Source: Candidatus Eiseniibacteriota bacterium
Lineage (GTDB): Bacteria; Eisenbacteria; RBG-16-71-46; CAIMUX01
Direction: 5' to 3'
Assembly (NCBI GenBank): GCA_016712505.1
Contig: JADJQY010000004.1
Location: forward strand, 620,001 to 684,000
DNA length: 64,000 bases
A program made the position numbers and the translations under genes. Below are positions 16,782 through 25,603 of the stretch, in pieces (position 1 is the first letter of the stretch; every line of letters starts with the position of its first letter). The notes under the pieces were generated by a model that worked only from the letters and a program-made list of their open reading frames with translations, was not told the DNA's origin and did no database searches.

Positions 16782-19716
16782 GGACGCACCTCGCGGATTG
16801 CGCAACTCCGCTCTCGTCGCCGATGACAGCCCAGTAGACACCCGAGCTGCAGGCATGTCCCCGATCGTCCATGCCATCCCATGCAATGGTTGGCGCTCCG
16901 GAGGGGGCCGGAAGCAGTAGGCTTCGGACGGTCCTTCCTGATGCGTCGATGATCTGGAGCGGGTGATCTCGGCGGGCATGCGAACCAATGACGAATGTCA
17001 GAGTCGGACCTGGGGAGTTCAGCACCCTTAGGCTCGCCTCTCCCGTGGCGGCGGCCGAGTCCGTTGCGCTTGCTAGAAGCGGTCCGACTGCGCTGACCCC
17101 CATGACGATCTGAATCGGATGCGCTGGCCAGTATCCGGACCATACTCCGGGGATGTCGACGTAGTAGGACCACGTCACCACTTCGAAGCCGACGTTGTCG
17201 AACTGGTTGATTCGCGCGTAACCATCCCCATAGCACGGAACTGAACCCGATACGCCGGTGGACCGACTCCCGACCGCCCAGACCGATGGCCTCGATGCGA
17301 AGGCCGTCGGGTAGTCGATCCACTGAGTGATGCGATACCTGATCGCCGAGTGAACGCCCTCTGGGAACGGCAGGTCTCTCGCGCCGTCGACGAAAAGCGT
17401 GGGGTATGGGCCATCTGAATCCCACTCGTTCGCGGCGGGGATGGTTTGGAGCTCAACCAAGGAGTTCAACGGCCCCAAGAGGGCCAGTGAGGCTCCTAGG
17501 TCGAGTCGGCCGTGCCCCGTGAACCAATCGGGTCCGGTCAGGTCAGAGCCCGCCATCTGCATCTCGTCCGTCAAGATATCCACGCAACCAGACTTCAGTA
17601 GTCCCTGAACATCCTCACAACTGAGCCGCTCCTCACTGGCCATTCGCAGTCCTGCAGCGGCGGCCGCAACGATGGGTGCCGCTGCGGAGGTGCCGCTGAA
17701 CAGTGCGTACTGGTTGTCACCTACGTGGGAGGTTGTCGGGATGTTCTCGCCTGGAGCCACGAGATCGATACCATACCCGTAGTTGCTCCCCCAGTTAGCG
17801 TCCGAGTTCAGCTTGGTAACCCTGACATCCTGCAACCGCCGGCTCGCGCCCACCGAAATCACCCATTGCGGATCGTAGTCAGCTGGATATCTGCGACGCT
17901 CCTGATCGTGGTTGCCTTTCGTGGCGACGAGTACCGCGTCGCGGAGATACGCGACCAGACATGCCTCCCTTTCCGTCTCGACCCACTCGTCGTTGCCATT
18001 GCTCATCGACACCACACCACATGCCGCCGGCTGATGGGATGGGCCAGGGAGGGCGGTGCTGGTTGCATCGACGATCGCCTGGGCACGGTAGTCCCGTCGG
18101 GTATTGGTTTCGCAGTTGATGGCCAGGCTGACCAACTCCGGTCCGAGGGTCTCCCCGGACCATCCGCCAGCGGGTGCCGCCACTCCTGTTTGGTTGTTCG
18201 TCAGCGCAGCAATGATGCCTGCGCATGCCGTGCCATGGTCGCGGTCGCAGGGTTCTCCGGAGTTCTCCAAACCCGCTACATAGTTGAACGCGGAGCGTAC
18301 CTTGTGCCCAGGACCAGCCGCCCCGCCCAGGTCCTCATGGCTGACTCTGAGCCCGTTGTCGACGACTGCAATCCGCCACGGCGGCGTGGGCTGCTGGAGT
18401 CTGCTCCAGTTACTTCCATCGGACAATCCCAGGCCGATGCGTTCCAGATGGTGCTGCTCGCCCGCGGCGAACTTCGGGTCGTTGGGGACGGCGTCCTCAA
18501 AGATTCCAAATGCGGTCTCCGCCCAGAGAACGGCCGGCTGCGCGCGGATGAGCGCGGCGACCTGCCGGTCACTGAGCGTTTCGGAGGCGTAGTGAATCAC
18601 GAAATTGCGCGTCAGGTCCGGGAGGCCGACCCGGCGGCCGTATGCGGTCACCATCGAAGTATCTGCCTCGGTGAAACCGGGATACACACGGCTCAGAAAC
18701 GTCTGCGGTCCCTCTGGCAGCAAGTCCGAGATCAGGGCCGCGAGGTCGGGGTCGAGGAAGATGCTCGGGGGCAGGTCGAAGTTGTTGGGATCGTGGGGAC
18801 CGACCTGGTGTCGATGGGTCTTGAAGTACACGAAACCGAAGAAGGTGTCGGATTCTGGTTGGACGTTGAGGGTGTCGCCGTGCACGTCGCGGCGAATGGC
18901 TTTGAGTTCGGGATCCGCGATGCCGACGGGGCCGTCTTCGGGGAACTCCTCCCCGCCGAAGATGCCGTTGCCTTCGGTCCAGCTTGGTCCGGCGCAGCCA
19001 GGGTTGAAGCCGGGAGTGCCGAACCCGAGCGAGCCGAATCCTTCGATCGCGTCGAGGGCTGGTGGCGTGGAATCATCCGCGAACTGCGCTCCCTGGGTGG
19101 GGTGCGCTTGGAGCGAGAACACGGTGGCGATCGAGTCGCTGTTCGCGTATCCGACGAACCAGTAGACCTCGGTCAGGTGGGTGGTCCGCGCACTGTTCCA
19201 GCTCAGGGCGGTGCCGGATCCGGGTGTGGGCCAGTCGGAGGTGCGAACTTCGAAGTCAGCGCAGGTCTCCAGCTCGAACAGGGTGAAGTCCGCCTCCGAG
19301 TAGTCGATCCCGAAGCTGATGCCTTGGAGCCTGGGCTCGGACTCGTCAGGGAAGGCGGCGAGAGCGTGGAAGACCGTGGGCTGAGTCGGATCGACGGCTT
19401 CGGTGTTCGCCTCCGGGCATGAGGCAAGGCCTGAGCTGCCGCAGTAGGTGCCGGTGCCCACCGAATGGACGGTCGTCGGGTTGGAGTGGAGGATCAGCAT
19501 TCCGTCGGCGTTTGTAGCCGCGCGAGCAAGGCCGGTCGATGCAATCAGGAGGGTCAAGATGAATGCGAGGGAACGCCTAACAGGGGCGGCGTTCGCCCCC
19601 CCCCCGCGCGCAGCGGCGCCAGTTTGAGGCGAATCGGGACGACGCGGGGTGCGGCGGGTCAGAGCGAGAGCTGAGTACGCAACTTGCCTGGGATTCCACG
19701 CTGCGGTGCATGGCAA
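16771..19716 (-). CDS. Large exported subtilisin-like protease (S8)
   Basis: About 930-980 aa. A hydrophobic export signal (RRSLAFILTLLIASTGLARA) is followed by a ~400-residue N-terminal region and then an S8 domain: Asp in IAVVDNGLRVSHEDLG, His in DRDHGTACAG, Asn in VVSMSNGND and Ser in LFSGTSAAAPIVAAAAAG. The C-terminus is a FlgD-like sorting domain ('IIDASGRTVRSLLLP', 'GMDDRGHACSSGVYW') ending VLVR. The start is uncertain. AGAGGAGG precedes an ATG at 19711 that is in a different frame; the main frame begins with TTG 19716. A C9 run at 19595-19603 is a likely indel site, so the real start may be ATG 19711 with one frameshift. The stop overlaps the start of the PD40 lipoprotein. Confidence 0.88.
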   Translation of the reverse strand: MPCTAAWNPRQVAYSALALTRRTPRRPDSPQTGAAARGGGANAAPVRRSLAFILTLLIASTGLARAATNADGMLILHSNPTTVHSVGTGTYCGSSGLASCPEANTEAVDPTQPTVFHALAAFPDESEPRLQGISFGIDYSEADFTLFELETCADFEVRTSDWPTPGSGTALSWNSARTTHLTEVYWFVGYANSDSIATVFSLQAHPTQGAQFADDSTPPALDAIEGFGSLGFGTPGFNPGCAGPSWTEGNGIFGGEEFPEDGPVGIADPELKAIRRDVHGDTLNVQPESDTFFGFVYFKTHRHQVGPHDPNNFDLPPSIFLDPDLAALISDLLPEGPQTFLSRVYPGFTEADTSMVTAYGRRVGLPDLTRNFVIHYASETLSDRQVAALIRAQPAVLWAETAFGIFEDAVPNDPKFAAGEQHHLERIGLGLSDGSNWSRLQQPTPPWRIAVVDNGLRVSHEDLGGAAGPGHKVRSAFNYVAGLENSGEPCDRDHGTACAGIIAALTNNQTGVAAPAGGWSGETLGPELVSLAINCETNTRRDYRAQAIVDATSTALPGPSHQPAACGVVSMSNGNDEWVETEREACLVAYLRDAVLVATKGNHDQERRRYPADYDPQWVISVGASRRLQDVRVTKLNSDANWGSNYGYGIDLVAPGENIPTTSHVGDNQYALFSGTSAAAPIVAAAAAGLRMASEERLSCEDVQGLLKSGCVDILTDEMQMAGSDLTGPDWFTGHGRLDLGASLALLGPLNSLVELQTIPAANEWDSDGPYPTLFVDGARDLPFPEGVHSAIRYRITQWIDYPTAFASRPSVWAVGSRSTGVSGSVPCYGDGYARINQFDNVGFEVVTWSYYVDIPGVWSGYWPAHPIQIVMGVSAVGPLLASATDSAAATGEASLRVLNSPGPTLTFVIGSHARRDHPLQIIDASGRTVRSLLLPAPSGAPTIAWDGMDDRGHACSSGVYWAVIGDESGVAQSARCVLVR

Positions 19717-19809
19717 CCTCCTCTTGGGCTAGCGGTATCGTGCTGCTCGGTTGGCCCCGGAGCGCGCGAGAAGCCTACGCCTCGGCGTTCTGACGGACAA
19801 GTGGAGAGC

Positions 19810-21621
19810 CTATCTCAACCGAACGATGCGTGACGCCGCCCCGGCGCGCCGGGTGTCGCGGAGCCAGTATGCGCCGGGAGGCAGTGTTCTCCCGCGCGCA
19901 TCGCGGCCGTCCCAGCGGAGCGCGGAAGGAGCGTCGAGGGAGCCGCTTGGTGCCCCCGGAAGCTCGAATCGACGCACGAGACGTCCCGCCGCATCGTGCA
20001 GGCTGAGCACGGTCGGGGTTAGCGCGCGGCCGACGAGCCGGATCACGGCATCACCGCGCGAGGGGTTGGGAGAGATCGTGACACGCGGCGCTCCGGTGAG
20101 ATCCGAGGCCACGTCGCTCGGGGCGAGCACCGTGATCTGGATCGTCAGTTGATCGTTTGAGGGGTTTTCGTCTCCGGGCACGGAGGTGGAGACGGTCAGC
20201 TCGTACTGCCCGGCACCGGGGGACCAGGAGGGATCGAGCGTGAGCGTCGGTCGGGCCGCGTAGGGGAGATCAAGTGTGGTGCTGAGTTCAATCGCGCCCT
20301 CGAGCTGAACCGACACCCCGGTGAGATCAGCGAGGCCATAGTTCGTCACCGTCACCTCGATCGGGATCGGGGCGCCGAGCGGCAGAACATAGAGGGCCTG
20401 GTCCTCGGGGCTGGCGAAGGCGAGCACGCCGGCGTCGATCGACGGAGGCGTGCCGAGGAGCCGGTCGACGCCGAACTTGGTGAGGTAGCAGGTGACCCAG
20501 CTCATGTCCTCGGTCACCGGATCCTGGGTGGTGCCCTGGATGCCGCCGTCATCGTCCTCGTCGTAGGCGAGCAGGAGGTTGGTGAGGTTGACCGCGTTCT
20601 GGTGGTACGCGGGCTCCCCGGTCAGGTCGTACATGGCGAAATGGGCGTTGGCATAGGCAACGTTCCACGAATTGTCCCAATCGAAGCTGTCGTTGGGGAC
20701 GTCGTACCAGGGTTGAAAGGTATCGACGCGCGCGCCGTTCACGGCCAGCCAGGCGATGCCGGCCGCGGGATCGTCCCGGAAGGTGGAGTTGCACAGCCCC
20801 CAGACCATGGTGCCGGACGACATGGCCCAGGTTTCGAGCGCGAGATTGCGCACCGGATCGACATCGATGAAGGTCTTCACCGTCGTGGCGAGGCTCAGGG
20901 CGGACGCCATCCAGGCGGCGTTGTTCCGCTCTTCGCCGTAGAGGTAGAGGTTGCCCGCCGCCCAGCCTTCGACGAAGGCGTTGATCGCCTGGTTCTGATT
21001 GATGAAGAGCGGGTGGTTGACGATCCAGTCGGCGCAGGTCTGAGCGTAGGTCAGGAACGCGGTGTCGCCCGTGGCCAAGCGATAAGCGCTCTCGGCCGCC
21101 AGTCCCCAAGCGCAGTTGTGCACGCGGTAGTTCCCGTTGGTCCCCCCCTCCTCGTTCCAGGCCGGCCAGGCCTGGCAGTAGGTCCAGGCATCGGCGATGT
21201 TCTGCAGATAGGTCGTCCGTCCGGTGATCGCCGTGTAGCGCGACCAGACCCAGATCGCCTCGAGGGTGTTGTCCGTCTGGATCACGTTGCCGAGCGAGCC
21301 GCCCTCGGCCTCGATCATGCCACCGAAGTTGGGCCCGGGGTCGGTCTCCTGCCAGAGGGCGAGGAACTGCACGATCTGCTCGAACTCGAAGAGGTAGTTG
21401 ACCCGCTCGGTCGGCCACTCCGGCGCGCCGCCGCGGGGACCGACGGCGCCTTGCTGCTCCAGGCCGCCGGCGTCGACCGGAGGCTGCGTCGCCCCGACCA
21501 TCGTGGGAATCGAAACCAGGCAGAGCAGCGGTGCTCCGAGCCAATGCGCGAGCCGCCTCCGGATGGACTGGATCTGCGCTGTGACCGGCGGCGAGAGAGA
21601 GCGGCGCGACGTGAGGGACAC
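19810..21621 (-). CDS. Exported six-hairpin (alpha/alpha) glycosidase-like protein with sorting domain
   Basis: 603 aa. The GTG at 21621 follows AGGAGGT with 4-nt spacing; a signal peptide follows (AHWLGAPLLCLVSIPTMVGA). Residues ~60-370 are a helical repeat domain with motifs of six-hairpin glycosidases: 'NTLEAIWVWSRYTAITGRTTYLQNI', 'WGLAAESAYRLATGDTAFL', 'WNVAYANAHFAMYDLTGEP'. No catalytic pair is assigned with confidence. Residues ~390-500 form a CARDB-like Ig domain, followed by the sorting domain ('TISPNPSRGDAVIRL', 'LHDAAGRLVRRFEL', 'PGAYWLRDTR'). It may process a surface or extracellular glycan, but it could equally be a non-catalytic barrel. Confidence 0.75.
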   Translation of the reverse strand: MSLTSRRSLSPPVTAQIQSIRRRLAHWLGAPLLCLVSIPTMVGATQPPVDAGGLEQQGAVGPRGGAPEWPTERVNYLFEFEQIVQFLALWQETDPGPNFGGMIEAEGGSLGNVIQTDNTLEAIWVWSRYTAITGRTTYLQNIADAWTYCQAWPAWNEEGGTNGNYRVHNCAWGLAAESAYRLATGDTAFLTYAQTCADWIVNHPLFINQNQAINAFVEGWAAGNLYLYGEERNNAAWMASALSLATTVKTFIDVDPVRNLALETWAMSSGTMVWGLCNSTFRDDPAAGIAWLAVNGARVDTFQPWYDVPNDSFDWDNSWNVAYANAHFAMYDLTGEPAYHQNAVNLTNLLLAYDEDDDGGIQGTTQDPVTEDMSWVTCYLTKFGVDRLLGTPPSIDAGVLAFASPEDQALYVLPLGAPIPIEVTVTNYGLADLTGVSVQLEGAIELSTTLDLPYAARPTLTLDPSWSPGAGQYELTVSTSVPGDENPSNDQLTIQITVLAPSDVASDLTGAPRVTISPNPSRGDAVIRLVGRALTPTVLSLHDAAGRLVRRFELPGAPSGSLDAPSALRWDGRDARGRTLPPGAYWLRDTRRAGAASRIVRLR

Positions 21622-21878
21622 GAACACCTCCTGGTAGGCTGCGGAGTCCGGGGGACGAACGACCACGCAGCGAGGATACGCGCATCTGCGACCAATGAGA
21701 AGGAGCGAACTGCGGACTCGATCGCATCGTTGCGGTGAGCTGACCCCGATCCACGACCCCGATCCACGACTCCTTGACACTCAGGCACGGGGCTCCGACA
21801 ATTCGAACGCCAGTGGAGTCGCCGGCGCGCGGTGCGCGGGCGAGCCGGAGTTCATTCTCCCGTCGGGACGCTCACGGG

Positions 21879-23477
21879 ATGAAAGCCAGCAGAGAGATGG
21901 AGCCGTCGAACAGCGCGAGGTGGACCCTCTTCGTCTTCATCGCGGCACTCCTGATCTTCGGGCTCACCGCTTACGGCGGGGTGCGCTCGCCCGACAACGA
22001 AGTCGTGTTCCGCGCGGCGGAGTCGTTTGCGTCGCGCGGACTGCTCGACCTGGGCCCGGATCTCGGCGACTGGGATGGCTTCGGACTGGCCCGCGGGCGA
22101 GATCGGAATCTCTATCCGATCTTCGGGCCGCTCGAGTCGATCGCGTTGGCCCCGTTCGTCGGGATAGGGCGCTCGCTCGCGGCGAACTATCCGGCGGGCG
22201 CGCCGCTTTCCCCGAGCTTCTACGTCGATGACGGGTTCACCACCGTGATGGAGGGGACCCCACTCCGCGCGCGCGGCTCGCACGCGCTCCGGCTGGCCTG
22301 CGCCGGGTACAACCTGCTGGTCGCTGCCGGATGCGCGGCGCTCTTCTTTCGCCTGGCCGCCCGACTCGCGGGAGGAGTCCACGGCGCTCTGGTCGGCACC
22401 GCCTTTCTGGCCTTCGGCAGTCTGCTCTGGCCCTACTCCGGAACCTACTTCAGCGAGCCGCTGGCGCTGCTTCTGGTCCTCGCCTCGATCCTGCTGCTGA
22501 TCCGGCCAGACGAGTCCCGGGCGGGCGCCAGCGCAGGGTGGAATCGCGCGCTGGCCGGAGCGGCCCTGGCACTCGCCATCTCGACCCACGTCTCGGCCGC
22601 GCTATTCGCGCCGTTCTTCGGAGCGATCGCCTGGTCACAGGGGGCGCGACGAGGGCGTTCTGCCGCCGTGCGGGAGACGCTGCGCTTCTGTCTCGGAGTG
22701 GGACTCGGGTTGCTTCCGCTCGCGACCTACAACTGGGGTCGCTTCGGCAACCCGTTCGAGACCGGACGGACCGCGCACCCGGGACTGGTGGAGCTGTTCC
22801 GTTACGGAGTCTTCACCGCGCCCTGGCGCGGCATGTACGGCCTGCTGCTCGCCCCGGGGAAGGGACTGTTCCTCTTCTCGCCCGCGGTGCTGCTCGGAAT
22901 CGCCTTCTGGCCGACGTTGCATCGCAGATGGCCACAGATCTCCTGGGCTCTGGGGAGTGCGCTGATCACCCGCTGGCTCTTCATCGCCGCCCGGAGCGAC
23001 TGGCACGGCGGCTTCTGCCTCGGTCCCCGGTATCTGCTCCTCGCCCTGCCGTTCCTGGTTCTGCCGATCGCCGTCGCGGTCGAAGAGCTTCGTCGGCGCG
23101 GAACCCGGCGGCACCTCCCCTGGCTCGCCGCGGCGCTCTTTCTCTGTGTCGCGCAGCAGGCGGCGTTCTCGATCGGCGAGGTGTTTCGCTTCCTCCATCA
23201 CGCCAGGCGCGCTGCTTCCGCGGGCGGTGTCGATCCCTTCGCGGGCGACCGACTCTACCTTGACTGGCAGTGGTCGCCGCTCTTTCGCCTGCTGGACGGG
23301 GAGCGGGGAGCCTATCTCCTCCAGGGGGTGCCGCTCGGAAATCTGCCCCTCTGGCTCCTGATCTGCGGTCTCCTGCTCATCCCCATCTGGGGGGGTATGC
23401 GCGCCCTCGCCCGATCGTCTCGCGCCCAACCCCACCCGCTCCAGGCAGGTGACGGTCGCGTCGAAGTAGGGTCATGA
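21879..23477 (+). CDS. Polytopic membrane protein, GT-C/GT39-like
   Basis: About 532 aa with ten or more hydrophobic helices. The N-terminal segment (TLFVFIAALLIFGLTAYGGV) is followed by an extracytoplasmic acidic motif (SPDNEVVFRAAESF), which fits GT-C glycosyltransferases using polyprenyl-linked sugar donors. Conserved features of such proteins include 'GPRYLLLALPFLVLP' in the second half. The ATG at 21879 is the likely start; ATG 21897 is an alternative; neither RBS is strong. The stop overlaps the ATG of the DUF2723 gene (ATGA), giving a translationally coupled pair. Function as a sugar transferase is inference. Confidence 0.75.
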   Translation: MKASREMEPSNSARWTLFVFIAALLIFGLTAYGGVRSPDNEVVFRAAESFASRGLLDLGPDLGDWDGFGLARGRDRNLYPIFGPLESIALAPFVGIGRSLAANYPAGAPLSPSFYVDDGFTTVMEGTPLRARGSHALRLACAGYNLLVAAGCAALFFRLAARLAGGVHGALVGTAFLAFGSLLWPYSGTYFSEPLALLLVLASILLLIRPDESRAGASAGWNRALAGAALALAISTHVSAALFAPFFGAIAWSQGARRGRSAAVRETLRFCLGVGLGLLPLATYNWGRFGNPFETGRTAHPGLVELFRYGVFTAPWRGMYGLLLAPGKGLFLFSPAVLLGIAFWPTLHRRWPQISWALGSALITRWLFIAARSDWHGGFCLGPRYLLLALPFLVLPIAVAVEELRRRGTRRHLPWLAAALFLCVAQQAAFSIGEVFRFLHHARRAASAGGVDPFAGDRLYLDWQWSPLFRLLDGERGAYLLQGVPLGNLPLWLLICGLLLIPIWGGMRALARSSRAQPHPLQAGDGRVEVGS

Positions 23478-25315
23478 GCAGCTCGACGGCCAGGGAGCGC
23501 CGACTGGAACGACTCGCGTTGGCGGCGTCCTTCCTCGTTCCGCTCGCGCTCTATCTACGGACCCTGGCCCGATCCGTCACCTGGATCGACGGCGGTGAAC
23601 TCGCGGCCGTGGCGGCCACCCTCGGGATCGCCCACCCCCCCGGCTATCCGCTCTTCACGCTGCTCGGCCACCTCTTCGCGCAGATACCGATCGGAGCGGT
23701 CTATTCCCGGATCGCGCTCCTGAGCGCAGTCGCCACGGCGGGCGCCAGTGCCATTCTGTTCCGGATCCTCTGGAGCCTCATCCGCCCCGCCGACGGTTCC
23801 GCGTGGGATCACGCCCTCGGCCTCGCCTCGGCGCTCGGCGGCGCGTTGCTGTTTGCCGTCGCCGACTCCCCCTGGTCACAGGCGGTGGTGGTCGAGGTCT
23901 ATGCGCTCCACGCCCTCCTGGTCGCGCTGCTGCTCGCGGCGTGCATCCGCGTCGCGACACCAGGCGCGCGCGCGCCGTTGTACACCGCGGGGTTCTGGTT
24001 CGGGATGGGACTCGCGCACCATCTGACCATGGTCCTGCTCGCTCCGGCGATCGCGGTGGCGCTCGTCCTGGCCGGGCGCGATCGAAGCCGCGGCGCGACG
24101 TTCTCGGCGCGCGCTCTCGGGAGTGCGCTCGGATTGGCGCTGATCCCGCTCCTGCTCTATCTCTATCTCCCGATCCGTTCGCGTCTCGGCCCGGCGGTCA
24201 ACTGGGACTATCCGGAAAGCTGGTTCCGCTTCGTGAGCCACGCCACCGCGGCGCAGTATCGCCCGATGCTCTCGGCCGAAGGACTGAAGTTCGCAGAGAT
24301 GAAGGCCTTCTTCAGCGGTCAGCTCCCGCAGGAGGCGACCTTCCTCTTTCCTCTCCTGGCGCTCGCCGGAGCGATCCTCCTCGGGCGCGCGCGCCCCCGT
24401 CTGCTGTGGCTCACGCTCCCTCCGGTCGGAGCCTGCGTGGTCTACAACGCGCTCTACTTGATTCCCGACATCGGCGTGTACTACCTCCCGGTGTTGCTGA
24501 TCGGCGCGCTCTGGGCCGGGTTCGCCCTCGCCTCGATCGGTCGTCGCTGCGCCCGGGCCGGGGCGCCGGCGCGCTTCGGATTTCTGGTCGCGCTCCTCGG
24601 CCTCGTCGCCTGGCCCGCGGGGCAGAACTTCGAGCGGAACGACCTGAGCCGGAACCAGTCCGCCGCCGCCTACGGTCGCGATCTTCTCCGCCAGTGCGAA
24701 CCGAAGGCCATCGTCTTCAGCGACGATCCCAATCACGTCAGCCAGCCGATGTTGTATCTCCAGCAGGTGGAGCGGCTCCGCCCCGACGTCTTGATCCTCG
24801 ATCTCGAGCGCCTCGAGAGCCCGATGCTCGAGCGCAGCCTCGCCCAATGGTGCCCCGATCTCGCCACCGCCTGCCGCGCGGAGGTCGCCGCCACCACGCA
24901 CTATGCCGCACTCGCCGAGCGTCGCCTCCCCTACGACGGCAAGGCCTGGGACCACGCCTACGACACGATGATGTGGACCCTTGCCCACCAGGCGGTCGCG
25001 CTCCGTCCCACCTACAGCCTCCTCGGGGCGGTCGACCGTCCGATGTTCAGCGGCCTTCACTCCTCACCCGAAGGCCTCCTCGCCCGCTATCGCACCGACG
25101 ACGCCTACCATCCGGTCGCACTGCCCAACCTCGAGCTTCCGCGCCTGCTGGCCGGCCGCCCCCCCTCCGAGCAGGAGCGCACGCTTCTCGCGCAGTACGT
25201 CCGGATGCTCGACGGGCGCGTCTGGTACGAAGGAAAGCACGGGAATCCGGCGCGGGCGGATTCGCTAAGGGCACTGCGCGAGGAAGTGAAGCGGGGGTTG
25301 GGGGTGGGGCGGTGA
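23474..25315 (+). CDS. DUF2723 family membrane protein (protein O-mannosyltransferase-like, GT117)
   Basis: 613 aa, multi-pass. The family signature is near the N-terminus: a periplasmic 'TWIDGGELAAVAATLGIAHP' (Asp39, Glu42) followed by 'PGYPLFTLLGHLF'. DUF2723 proteins resemble GT-C mannosyltransferases and are listed as GT117. The soluble C-terminal ~200 residues ('IVFSDDPNHVSQPMLYLQQV', 'RPDVLILDLERL') also match the family. The ATG overlaps the preceding stop. The pair probably glycosylates exported proteins or a polyprenyl-linked glycan; many secreted proteins are encoded nearby, though a direct link is inference. Confidence 0.9.
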   Translation: MSSSTARERRLERLALAASFLVPLALYLRTLARSVTWIDGGELAAVAATLGIAHPPGYPLFTLLGHLFAQIPIGAVYSRIALLSAVATAGASAILFRILWSLIRPADGSAWDHALGLASALGGALLFAVADSPWSQAVVVEVYALHALLVALLLAACIRVATPGARAPLYTAGFWFGMGLAHHLTMVLLAPAIAVALVLAGRDRSRGATFSARALGSALGLALIPLLLYLYLPIRSRLGPAVNWDYPESWFRFVSHATAAQYRPMLSAEGLKFAEMKAFFSGQLPQEATFLFPLLALAGAILLGRARPRLLWLTLPPVGACVVYNALYLIPDIGVYYLPVLLIGALWAGFALASIGRRCARAGAPARFGFLVALLGLVAWPAGQNFERNDLSRNQSAAAYGRDLLRQCEPKAIVFSDDPNHVSQPMLYLQQVERLRPDVLILDLERLESPMLERSLAQWCPDLATACRAEVAATTHYAALAERRLPYDGKAWDHAYDTMMWTLAHQAVALRPTYSLLGAVDRPMFSGLHSSPEGLLARYRTDDAYHPVALPNLELPRLLAGRPPSEQERTLLAQYVRMLDGRVWYEGKHGNPARADSLRALREEVKRGLGVGR

Positions 25316-25464
25316 CGCGCTGGGCGGAGAAACGCTCAGGGCAGGGGAGGCAGTTCGTTCTCTCTAAGCGGCGGCGGGCGCAATCGCGCTGAGAACACCG
25401 GTACGGGGGCACGCTCTCGCGCACCGGGGTAGTGGATCGAGGCGCACACTCTCCCCGGGGAGTG

Positions 25465-25499
25465 TTGCGGCGCCGCAACTCGTCCCGGGAGGAGTTGCA
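25465..25499. repeat. REP-like palindromic element, copy 1
   Basis: Perfect 16-bp palindrome GTTGCGGCGCCGCAAC (25465-25480) overlapping the core CCGCAACTCGTC...GAGTTGC (25474-25499). It lies between two convergent genes. The core recurs at 28933-28958 and 38239-38263. Confidence 0.6.
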
Positions 25500-25603
25500 C
25501 GTCGGCGCACCGCAACCAGACGACGCCCGCGCGAAGGAGCGCACCCGCAGGCAGCCTGCCGACGGGTGCTTGCCTCGATGATCGATCGACGGGCCGGTCG
25601 CCC

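Noticed and set aside
19577..19640. GCCTAAC followed by a GC-rich palindromic stretch, reminiscent of an integron attC site
   Set aside because: No matching GTTRRRY core at the other end and no integrase or cassette array nearby; it also lies in the protease reading frame.
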